A DNA stretch of 64,000 bases. Origin: Petrolisthes cinctipes (Eukaryota > Arthropoda > Malacostraca > Decapoda > Porcellanidae). The first letter of the stretch is position 1; each line of letters begins with the position of its first letter. The stretch spans positions 3,038,001 through 3,102,000 of the forward strand of contig JAWQEG010001220.1 in NCBI GenBank assembly GCA_033782935.1, written 5' to 3'. Below, piece by piece: positions 50,301 through 62,090 of the stretch. A program made the translations under genes and the position numbers. The notes beneath the pieces were generated by a model. It did no database searches and was not told the DNA's origin. It saw only the letters and a list, made by a program, of their open reading frames with translations.

Positions 50301-51608
50301 CCGTGTTAGAGTATTTTCAAAATGCAGGCCCAAAACATGCTGAAAATCGATATTTTTGGTGCCCAAAGTCAATATGTGCATGTATCTTCTGTACCCGTTT
50401 ATATCTCAAATTCAGGCTCAAAACACCCGAAAATTCAATATTTTGGGGTCCCAGAAGCAATCTGTACAGTGCTAGAATATTTTCAAAATATAGGCTAAAA
50501 ACATGCTAAAAATCGACATTTTAGGTGCCAAAAAATCGATATCTCAAATTCAGTCCCAAAACACCCGAAAATTCGATATTTAGAGGTCCCAGAAGGTATC
50601 TGTACATGCTTACTCCGTGTTAGAGTATTTTCAAAATACAGGCCAAAAACATACTGAAAATCGATCTTTTAGGTGCCCAAAAGTCGATATGTGCTTGCAT
50701 CTTCTGTACCCGTTTATACCTCAAATTCTGGCCCTAAACACCCGAAAATTCGATATTTTGGGGTCCCAGAAGCGATCTGTACATGCCTACTCCGTGTTAG
50801 AGTATTTTCAAAATACAGGCCCAAAACATGCTGAAAATCGATATTTTTGGTGCCCAAAGTCAATATGTGCATGTATCTTCTTTACCCGTTTATATCTCAA
50901 ATTCAGGCTCAAAACACCCGAAAATTCAATATTTTGGGGTCCCAGAAGCAATCTGTACATGCCTTCTCAGTGCTAGAATATTTTCAAAATATAGGCTAAA
51001 AACATGCTAAAAATCGACATTTTAGGTGCCAAAAAATCGATATCTCAAATTCAGTCCCAAAACACCCGAAAATTCGATATTTAGAGGTCCCAGAAGGTAT
51101 CTGTACATGCCTACTCCGTGTTAGAGTATTTTCAAAATACAGGCCAAAAACATACTGAAAATCGATCTTTTAGGTGCCCAAAAGTCGATATGTGCATGCA
51201 TCTTCTGTACCTGTTTATATCTCAAATTCTGGCCCTAAACACCCGAAAATTCGATATTTTGGGGTCCCAGAAGCGATCTGTACATGCCTACTCTGTGTTA
51301 GAGTATTTTCAAAATTCAGGCCCAAAACATGCTGAAAATCGATATTTTTGGTGCCCAAAGTCAATATGTGCATGTATCTTCTGTACCCGTTTATATCTCA
51401 AATTCAGTCTCAAAACACCCGAAAATTCAATATTTTGGAGTCCCAGAGGCAATCTGTACAGTGCTAGAATATTTTCAAAATATAGGCTAAAAACATGCTA
51501 AAAATCGATCTTTTAGGTGCCAAAAAGTCGATATCTCAAATTCAGTCCCAAAACACCCGAAAATTCGATATTTAGGGGTCCCAGAAGCGATCTGTACATG
51601 CCTACTCC
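47316..51608 (+). repeat. Trimers and one B-C dimer
   Basis: Starts are 47316, 47817, 48318, 48809, 49310, 49801, 50303 (B2 directly after C2), 50617 and 51118. Lengths are 501, 501, 491, 501, 491, 502, 314, 501 and 491 bp. The 502 bp unit gains an A in GCCCAAAAACATGC near 50010. Private variants cluster in the 48318 unit (GATAAGTGC, GCAGAAAAACG, GATCTGAACATG), suggesting an older, less homogenised copy. Confidence 0.85.
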
Positions 51609-53111
51609 GTGTTAGAGTATTTTCAAAATACATGCTCAAAACATACTGAAAATCGATCTTTTAGGTGCACAAAAGTCGATATGTGCATGCATCTTCAGTA
51701 CCCGTTTATATCTCAAATTAAGGCTCAAAACACCCGAAAATTCAATATTTTGGGGTCCCAGAAGCAATCTGTACATGCCTACTCAGTGTTAGAGTATTTT
51801 CAAAATACAGGCCCAAAACATGCTGAAAATCGATATTTTAGATGCCCAAAGTCAATATGTGCATGTATCTTCTGTACCCGTTTATATCTCAAATTCAGGC
51901 TCAAAACACCCGAAAATTCAATATTTTGGGGTCCCAGAAGCAATCTGTACATGCCAACACAGTGCTAGAATATTTTCAAAATATAGGCTAAAAACATGCT
52001 AAAAATCGACATTTTAGGTGCCAAAAAATCGATATCTCAAATTCAGTCCCAAAACACCCGAAAATTCGATATTTAGAGGTCCCAGAAGGTATCTGTACAT
52101 GCCTACTCCGTGTTAGAGTATTTTCAAAATACAGGCCAAAAACATACTGAAAATAGATCTTTTAGGTGCTCAAAAGTCGATATGTGCATGCATCTTCTGT
52201 ACCCGTTTATATCTCAAATTCTGGCCCTAAACACCCGAAAATTCGATATTTTTGGGCCCCAGAAGCGATCTGTACATGCCTACTCCGTGTTAGAGTATTT
52301 TCAAAATTCAGGCCCAAAACATGCTGAAAATCGATATTTTTGGTGCCCAAAGTCAATATGTGCATGAATCTTCTGTACGCGTTTATATCTCAAATTCAGG
52401 CTCAAAACACCCGAAAATTCAATATTTTGGGGTCCCAGAAGCAATCTGTACATGCCTACTCAGTGCTAGAATATTTTCAAAATATAGGCTAAAAACATGC
52501 TAAAAATCGATCTTTTAGGTGCCAAAAAGTCGATATCTCAAATTCAGTCCCAAAACACCCGAAAATTCGATATTTAGGGGTCCCAGAAGCGATCTGTACA
52601 TGCCTACTCCGTGTTAGAGTATTTTCAAAATACATGCTCAAAACATACTGAAAATCGATGTTTTAGGTGCACAAAAGTCGATATGTGCATGCATCTTCAG
52701 TACCCGTTTATATCTCAAATTCAGGCTCAAAACACCCAAAAATACAATATTTTGGGGTCCCAGAAGCAATCTGTACATGCCTACTCAGTGTTAGAGTATT
52801 TTCAAAATACAGGCCCAAAACATGCTGAAAATCGATATTTTAGATGCCCAAAGTCAATATGTGCATGTATCTTCTGTACCCGTTTATATCTCAAATTCAG
52901 GCTCAAAACACCCGAAAATTCAATATTTTGGGGTCCCAGAAGCAATATGTACATGTCTACACAGTGCTAGAATATTTTCAAAATATAGGCTAAAAACATG
53001 CTAAAAATCGACATTTTAGGTGCCAAAAAATCGATATCTCAAATTCAGTCCCAAAACACCCGAAAATTCGATATTTAGAGGTCCCAGAAGGTATCTGTAC
53101 ATGCCTACTCC
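51609..53111 (+). repeat. 1002 bp HOR copy and following trimer
   Basis: 51609 (A1), 51786 (B1), 51962 (C2), 52110 (A2), 52287 (B2) and 52463 (C1) give a full 1002 bp unit, followed by an A1-B1-C2 trimer at 52611. Subtype linkage is intact throughout, independently confirming the six-monomer unit about 40 kb from the 10-12 kb copies. Confidence 0.88.
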
Positions 53112-53288
53112 GTGTTAGAGTATTTTCAAAATACAGGCCAAAAACATACTGAAAATCGATCTTTTAGGTGCCCAAAAGTCGATATGTGCTTGCATCTTCT
53201 GTACCCGTTTATACCTCAAATTCTGGCCCTAAACACCCGAAAATTCGATATTTTGGGGTCCCAGAAGCGATCTGTACATGCCTACTCC

Positions 53289-53465
53289 GTGTTAGAGTAT
53301 TTTCAAAATTCAGGCCCAAAACATGCTGAAAATCGATATTTTAGGTGCACAAAAGTCGATATGTGCATGCATCTTCAGTACCCGTTTATATCTCAAATTC
53401 AGGCTCAAAACACCCGAAAATTCAATATTTTGGGGTCCCAGAAGCAATCTGTACATGCCTACTCA
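53289..53465 (+). repeat. Hybrid B2/A1 monomer (177 bp)
   Basis: The monomer starts as B2 (TTTTCAAAATTCAGGCCC and AACATGCTG) and switches at GATATTTTAGGTGCACAAAAG to A1. It is followed by B1, so the local order is A2-hybrid-B1-C2. The switch is in register, consistent with homologous exchange or conversion. Confidence 0.85.
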
Positions 53466-53790
53466 GTGTTAGAGTATTTTTAAAAATACAGGCCCAAAAC
53501 ATGCTGAAAATCGATATTTTAGATGCCCAAAGTCAATATGTGCATGTATCTTCTGTACCCGTTTATATCTCAAATTCAGGCTCAAAACACCCGAAAATTC
53601 AATATTTTGGGGTCCCAGAAGCAATCTGTACATGCCTACACAGTGCTAGAATATTTTCAAAATATAGGCTAAAAACATGCTAAAAAACGACATTTTAGGT
53701 GCCAAAAAATCGGTATCTCAAATTCAGTCCCAAAACACCCGAAAATTCGATATTTAGAGGTCCCAGAAGGTATCTGTACATGCCTACTCC

Positions 53791-56700
53791 GTGTTAGAGT
53801 ATTTTCAAAATACAGGCCAAAAACATACTGAAAATCGATCTTTTAGGTGCCCAAAAGTCGATATGTGCATGCATCTTCTGTACCCGTTTATATCTCAAAT
53901 TCTGGCCCTAAACACCCGAAAATTCGATATTTTGGGGTCCCAGAAGCGATCTGTACATGCCTACTTCGTGTTAGAGTATTTTCAAAATTCAGGCCCAAAA
54001 CATGCTGAAAATCGATATCTTTGGTGCCCAAAGTCAATATGTGCATGTATCTTCTGTACCCGTTTATATCTCAAATTCAGGCTCAAAACACCCGAAAATT
54101 CAATATTTTGGGGTCCCAGAAGCAATCTGTACATGCCTACTCAGTGCTAGAATATTTTCAAAATATAGGCTAAAAACATGCTAAAAATCGATCTTTTAGG
54201 TGCCAAAAAGTCGATATCTCAAATTCAGTCCCAAAACACCCGAAAATTCGATATTTAGGGGTCCCAGAAGCGATCTGTACATGCCTACTCCGTGTTAGAG
54301 TATTTTCAAAATACATGCTCAAAACATACTGAAAATCGATCTTTTAGGTGCACAAAAGTCGATATGTGCATGCATCTTCAGTACCCGTTTATATTTCAAA
54401 TTCAGGCTCAAAACACCCGAAAACTCAATATTTTGGGGTCCCAGAAGCAATCTGTACATGCCTACTCAGTGTTAGAGTATTTTCAAAATACAGGCACAAA
54501 ACATGCTGAAAATCGATATTTTAGATGCCCAAAGTCAATATGCGCATGTATCTTCTGTACCCGTTTATATCTCAGATTCAGGCTTAAAACACCCGAAAAT
54601 TCAATATTTTGGGGTCTCAGAAGCAATCTGTACATGCCTACACAGTGCTAGAATATTTTCAAAATATAGGCTAAAAACATGCTAAAAATCGACATTTTAG
54701 GTGCCAAAAAATCGATATCTCAAATTCAGTCCCAAAACACCCGAAAATTCGATATTTAGAGGTCCCAGAAGGTATCTGTACATGCCAACTCCGTGTTAGA
54801 GTATTTTCAAAATACAGGCCAAAAACATACTGAAAATCGATCTTTTAGGTGCCCAAAAGTCGATATGTGCATGCATCTTCTGTACCTGTTTATATTTCAA
54901 ATTCTGGTCTAAACACCCGAAAATTCGATATTTTGGGGTCCCAGAAGCGATCTGTACATACCTACTCCGTGTTAGAGTATTTTCAAAAATCAGGCCCAAA
55001 ACATGCTGAAAATCGATATTTTTGGTGCCCAAAGTCAATATGTGCATGTATCTTCTGTACCCGTTTATATCTCAAATTCAGGCTCAAAACACCCGAAAAT
55101 TCAATATTTTGGGGTCCCAGAAGCAATCTGTACATGCCTACTCAGTGCTAGAATATTTTCAAAATATAGGCTAAAAACATGCTAAAAATCGATCTTTTAG
55201 GTGCCAAAAAGTCGATATCTCAAATTCAGTCCCAAAACACCCGAAAATTCGATATTTATGGGTCCCAGAAGAGATCTGTACATGCCTACTCCGTGTTAGA
55301 GTATTTTCAAAATACATGCTCAAAACATACTGAAAATCGATCTTTTAGGTGCACTAAAGTCGATATGTGCATGCATCTTCAGTACCCGTTTATATCTCAA
55401 ATTCAGGCTCAAAACACCCGAAAATTCAATATTTTGGGGTCCCAGAAGCAATCTGTACATGCCTACTCAGTGTTAGAGTATTTTCAAAATACAGGCCCAA
55501 AACATGCTGAAAATCGATATTTTAGATGCCCAAAGTCAATATGTGCATGTATCTTATGTACCCGTATATATCTCAAATTCAGGCTCAAAACACCCGAAAA
55601 TTCAATATTTTGGGGTCCCAGAAGCAATCTGTACATGCCTACACAGTGCTAGAATATTTTCAAAATATATGCTAAAAACATGCTAATAATCGACATTTTA
55701 GGTGCCAAAAAATCGATATCTCAAATTCAGTCCCAAAACACCCGAAAATTCGATATTTAGAGGTCCCAAAAGGTATCTGTACATGCCTACTCCGTGTTAG
55801 AGTATTTTCAAAATTCAGGCCCAAAACATGCTGAAAATCGATATTTTGGGTGCCCAAAGTCAATATGTGCATGTATCTTCTGTTCCCGTTTATATCTCAA
55901 ATTCAGGCTCAAAACACCCGAAAAATCAATATTTTGGGGTCCCAGAAGCAATCTGTACAGTGCTAGAATATTTTCAAGATATAGGCTAAAAACATGCTAA
56001 AAATCGATCTTTTAGGTGCCAAAAAGTCGATATCTCAAATTCAGTCCCAAAACACCCGAAAATTCGATATTTATGGGTCCCAGAAGCGATCTGTACATGC
56101 CTACTCCGTGTTAGAGTATTTTCAAAATACAGGCCAAAAACATACTGAAAATCGATCTTTTAGGTGCCCAAAAGTCGATATGTGCATGCATCTTCTGTAC
56201 CCGTTTATATCTCAAATTCTGGCCCTAAACACCCGAAAATTCGATATTTTGGGGTCCCAGAAGCGATCTGTACATGCCTACTTCGTGTTAGAGTATTTTC
56301 AAAATTCAGGCCCAAAACATGCTGAAAATCGATATCTTTGGTGCCCAAAGTCAATATGTGCATGTATCTTCTGTACCCGTTTATATCTCAAATTCAGGCT
56401 CAAAACACCCGAAAATTCAATATTTTGGGGTCCCAGAAGCAATCTGTACATGCCTACTCAGTGCTAGAATATTTTCAAAATATAGGCTAAAAACATGCTA
56501 AAAATCGATCTTTTAGGTGCCAAAAAGTCGATATCTCAAATTCAGTCCCAAAACACCCGAAAATTCGATATTTAGGGGTCCCAGAAGCGATCTGTACATG
56601 CCTACTCCGTGTTAGAGTATTTTCAAAATACATGCTCAAAACATACTGAAAATCGATCTTTTAGGTGCACAAAAGTCGATATGTGCATGCATCTTCAGTA

Positions 56701-59700
56701 CCCGTTTATATTTCAAATTCAGGCTCAAAACACCCGAAAACTCAATATTTTGGGGTCCCAGAAGCAATCTGTACATGCCTACTCAGTGTTAGAGTATTTT
56801 CAAAATACAGGCACAAAACATGCTGAAAATCGATATTTTAGATGCCCAAAGTCAATATGCGCATGTATCTTCTGTACCCGTTTATATCTCAGATTCAGGC
56901 TTAAAACACCCGAAAATTCAATATTTTGGGGTCTCAGAAGCAATCTGTACATGCCTACACAGTGCTAGAATATTTTCAAAATATAGGCTAAAAACATGCT
57001 AAAAATCGACATTTTAGGTGCCAAAAAATCGATATCTCAAATTCAGTCCCAAAACACCCGAAAATTCGATATTTAGAGGTCCCAGAAGGTATCTGTACAT
57101 GCCAACTCCGTGTTAGAGTATTTTCAAAATACAGGCCAAAAACATACTGAAAATCGATCTTTTAGGTGCCCAAAAGTCGATATGTGCATGCATCTTCTGT
57201 ACCTGTTTATATTTCAAATTCTGGTCTAAACACCCGAAAATTCGATATTTTGGGGTCCCAGAAGCGATCTGTACATACCTACTCCGTGTTAGAGTATTTT
57301 CAAAAATCAGGCCCAAAACATGCTGAAAATCGATATTTTTGGTGCCCAAAGTCAATATGTGCATGTATCTTCTGTACCCGTTTATATCTCAAATTCAGGC
57401 TCAAAACACCCGAAAAATCAATATTTTGGGGTCCCAGAAGCAATCTGTACAGTGCTAGAATATTTTCAAGATATAGGCTAAAAACATGCTAAAAATCGAT
57501 CTTTTAGGTGCCAAAAAGTCGATATCTCAAATTCAGTCCCAAAACACCCGAAAATTCGATATTTATGGGTCCCAGAAGCGATCTGTACATGCCTACTCCG
57601 TGTTAGGGTATTTTCAAAATACATGCTCAAAACATACTGAAAATCGATCTTTTAGGTGCACTAAAGTCGATATGTGCATGCATCTTCAGTACTCGTTTAT
57701 ATCTCAAATTCAGGCTCAAAACACTCGAAAATTCAATATTTTGGGGTCCCAGAAGCAATCTGTACATGCCTACACAGTGTTAGAGTATTTTCAAAATACA
57801 GGCCCAAAACATGCTGAAAATCGATATTTTAGATGCCCAAAGTCAATATGTGCATGTATCTTATGTACCCGTTTATATCTCAAATTCAGGCTCAAAACAC
57901 CCGAAAATTCAATATTTTGGGGTCCCAGAAGCAATCTGTACATGCCTACACAGTGCTAGAATATTTTCAAAATATATGCTAAAAACATGCTAATAATCGA
58001 CATTTTAGGTGCCAAAAAATCGATATCTCAAATTCAGTCCCAAAACACCCGAAAATTCGATATTTAGAGGTCCCAAAAGGTATCTGTACATGCCTCCTCC
58101 GTGTTAGAGTATTTTCAAAATTCAGGCCCAAAACATACTGAAAATCGATATTTTGGGTGCCCAAAGTCAATATGTGCATGTATCTTCTGTACCCGTTTAT
58201 ATCTCAAATTCAGGCTCAAAACACCCGAAAATTCAATATTTTGGGGTCCCAGAAGCAATCTGTACAGTGCTAGAATATTTTCAAAATATAGGCTAAAAAC
58301 ATGCTAAAAATCGATCTTTTAGGTGCCAAAAAGTCGATATCTCAAATTCAGTCCCAAAACACCCGAAAATTCGATATTTAGGGGTCCCAGAAGCGATCTG
58401 TACATGCCTACTCCGTGTTAGAGTATTTTCAAAATACATGCTCAAAACATACCGAAAATCGATCTTTTAGGTGCACAAAAGTCGATATGTGCATGCATCT
58501 TCAGTACCCGTTTATATATCAAATTCAGGCTCAAAACACCCGAAAATTCAATATTTTGGGGTCCCAGAAGCAATATGTACATGCCTACTCAGTGTTAGAG
58601 TATTTTCAAAATACAGGCCCAAAACATGCTGAAAATCGATATTTTAGATGCCCAAAGTCAATATGTGCATGTATCTTATGTACCCGTTTATATCTCAAAT
58701 TCAGGCTCAAAACACCAGAAAATTCAATATTTTGGGGTCCCAGAAGCAATCTGTACAGTGCTAGAATATTTTCAAAATATAGGCTAAAAACATGCTAAAA
58801 ATCGATCTTTTAGGTGCCAAAAAGTCGATATCTCAAATTCAGTCCCAAAACACCCGAAAATTCGATATTTAGGGGTCCCAGAAGCGATCTGTACATGCCT
58901 ACTCCGTGTTAGAGTATTTTCAAAATACATGCTCAAAACATACCGAAAATCGATCTTTTAGGTGCACAAAAGTCGATATGTGCATGCATCTTCAGTACCC
59001 GTTTATATATCAAATTCAGGCTCAAAACACCCGAAAATTCAATATTTTGGGGTCCCAGAAGCAATATGTACATGCCTACTCAGTGTTAGAGTATTTTCAA
59101 AATACAGGCCCAAAACATGCTGAAAATCGATATTTTAGATGCCCAAAGTCAATATGTGCATGTATCTTCTGTACCCGTTTATATCTCAAATTCAGGCTCA
59201 AAACACCCGAAAATTCAATATTTTGGGGTCCCAGAAGCAATCTGTACATGCCTACACAGTGCTAGAATATTTTCAAAATATAGGCTAAAAACATGCTAAA
59301 AATCGACATTTTAGGAGCCAAAAAATCGATATCTCAAATTCAGTCCCAAAACACCCGAAAATTCGATATTTAGAGGTCCCAGAAGGTATCTGTACATGCC
59401 TACTCCGTGTTAGAGTATTTTCAAAATACAGGCCAAAAACATACTGAAAATCGATCTTTTAGGTGCACTAAAGTCGATATGTGCATGCATCTTCAGTACC
59501 CGTTTATATCTCAAATTCAGGCTCAAAACACCCGAAAATTCAATATTTTGGGGTCCCAGAAGCAATCTGTACATGCCTACTCAGTGTTAGAGTATTTTCA
59601 AAATACAGGCCCAAAACATGCTGAAAATCGATATTTTAGATGCCCAAAGTCAATATGTGCATGTATCTTATGTACCCGTATATATCTCAAATTCAGGCTC

Positions 59701-62090
59701 AAAACACCCGAAAATTCAATATTTTGGGGTCCCAGAAGCAATCTGTACATGCCTACACAGTGCTAGAATATTTTCAAAATATATGCTAAAAACATGCTAA
59801 TAATCGACATTTTAGGTGCCAAAAAATCGATATCTCAAATTCAGTCCCAAAACACCCGAAAATTCGATATTTAGAGGTCCCAAAAGGTATCTGTACATGC
59901 CTACTCCGTGTTAGAGTATTTTCAAAATTCAGGCCCAAAACATGCTGAAAATCGATATTTTGGGTGCCCAAAGTCAATATGTGCATGTATCTTCTGTTCC
60001 CGTTTATATCTCAAATTCAGGCTCAAAACACCCGAAAAATCAATATTTTGGGGTCCCAGAAGCAATCTGTACAGTGCTAGAATATTTTCAAGATATAGGC
60101 TAAAAACATGCTAAAAATCGATCTTTTAGGTGCCAAAAAGTCGATATCTCAAATTCAGTCCCAAAACACCCGAAAATTCGATATTTATGGGTCCCAGAAG
60201 CGATCTGTACATGCCTACTCCGTGTTAGGGTATTTTCAAAATACATGCTCAAAACATACTGAAAATCGATCTTTTAGGTGCACTAAAGTCGATATGTGCA
60301 TGCATCTTCAGTACTCGTTTATATCTCAAATTCAGGCTCAAAACACTCGAAAATTCAATATTTTGGGGTCCCAGAAGCAATCTGTACATGCCTACACAGT
60401 GTTAGAGTATTTTCAAAATACAGGCCCAAAACATGCTGAAAATCGATATTTTAGATGCCCAAAGTCAATATGTGCATGTATCTTATGTACCCGTTTATAT
60501 CTCAAATTCAGGCTCAAAACACCCGAAAATTCAATATTTTGGGGTCCCAGAAGCAATCTGTACATGCCTACACAGTGCTAGAATATTTTCAAAATATATG
60601 CTAAAAACATGCTAATAATCGACATTTTAGGTGCCAAAAAATCGATATCTCAAATTCAGTCCCAAAACACCCGAAAATTCGATATTTAGAGGTCCCAAAA
60701 GGTATCTGTACATGCCTCCTCCGTGTTAGAGTATTTTCAAAATTCAGGCCCAAAACATACTGAAAATCGATATTTTGGGTGCCCAAAGTCAATATGTGCA
60801 TGTATCTTCTGTACCCGTTTATATCTCAAATTCAGGCTCAAAACACCCGAAAATTCAATATTTTGGGGTCCCAGAAGCAATCTGTACAGTGCTAGAATAT
60901 TTTCAAAATATAGGCTAAAAACATGCTAAAAATCGATCTTTTAGGTGCCAAAAAGTCGATATCTCAAATTCAGTCCCAAAACACCCGAAAATTCGATATT
61001 TAGGGGTCCCAGAAGCGATCTGTACATGCCTACTCCGTGTTAGAGTATTTTCAAAATACATGCTCAAAACATACCGAAAATCGATCTTTTAGGTGCACAA
61101 AAGTCGATATGTGCATGCATCTTCAGTACCCGTTTATATATCAAATTCAGGCTCAAAACACCCGAAAATTCAATATTTTGGGGTCCCAGAAGCAATATGT
61201 ACATGCCTACTCAGTGTTAGAGTATTTTCAAAATACAGGCCCAAAACATGCTGAAAATCGATATTTTAGATGCCCAAAGTCAATATGTGCATGTATCTTA
61301 TGTACCCGTTTATATCTCAAATTCAGGCTCAAAACACCAGAAAATTCAATATTTTGGGGTCCCAGAAGCAATCTGTACAGTGCTAGAATATTTTCAAAAT
61401 ATAGGCTAAAAACATGCTAAAAATCGATCTTTTAGGTGCCAAAAAGTCGATATCTCAAATTCAGTCCCAAAACACCCGAAAATTCGATATTTAGGGGTCC
61501 CAGAAGCGATCTGTACATGCCTACTCCGTGTTAGAGTATTTTCAAAATACATGCTCAAAACATACCGAAAATCGATCTTTTAGGTGCACAAAAGTCGATA
61601 TGTGCATGCATCTTCAGTACCCGTTTATATATCAAATTCAGGCTCAAAACACCCGAAAATTCAATATTTTGGGGTCCCAGAAGCAATATGTACATGCCTA
61701 CTCAGTGTTAGAGTATTTTCAAAATACAGGCCCAAAACATGCTGAAAATCGATATTTTAGATGCCCAAAGTCAATATGTGCATGTATCTTCTGTACCCGT
61801 TTATATCTCAAATTCAGGCTCAAAACACCCGAAAATTCAATATTTTGGGGTCCCAGAAGCAATCTGTACATGCCTACACAGTGCTAGAATATTTTCAAAA
61901 TATAGGCTAAAAACATGCTAAAAATCGACATTTTAGGAGCCAAAAAATCGATATCTCAAATTCAGTCCCAAAACACCCGAAAATTCGATATTTAGAGGTC
62001 CCAGAAGGTATCTGTACATGCCTACTCCGTGTTAGAGTATTTTCAAAATACAGGCCAAAAACATACTGAAAATCGATCTTTTAGGTGCCC
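53791..62090 (+). repeat. Nested mosaic of overlapping duplications
   Basis: Four offsets are visible. 53791 to about 55090 matches 56108 to about 57410 (2317 bp; shared TACTTCGTG, AAACTCAATATT, TGCGCATG, TCTGGTCTAAAC, GTACATACC). About 55180-55950 matches 57487-58257 (2307 bp). About 55350-56107 matches 59464-60221 (4114 bp; shared GCACTAAAG, CCCGTATATATC, CTGTTCCCG, TTTATGGGTCCC). About 57390-59465 matches 60012-62087 (2622 bp; shared AGGGTATTTTC, CATACCGAAAATC, AATATGTACATG, TTAGGAGCC). Changes of partner fall inside monomers and keep register. Trimers at 58415 and 58906 are near-identical. Confidence 0.85.
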
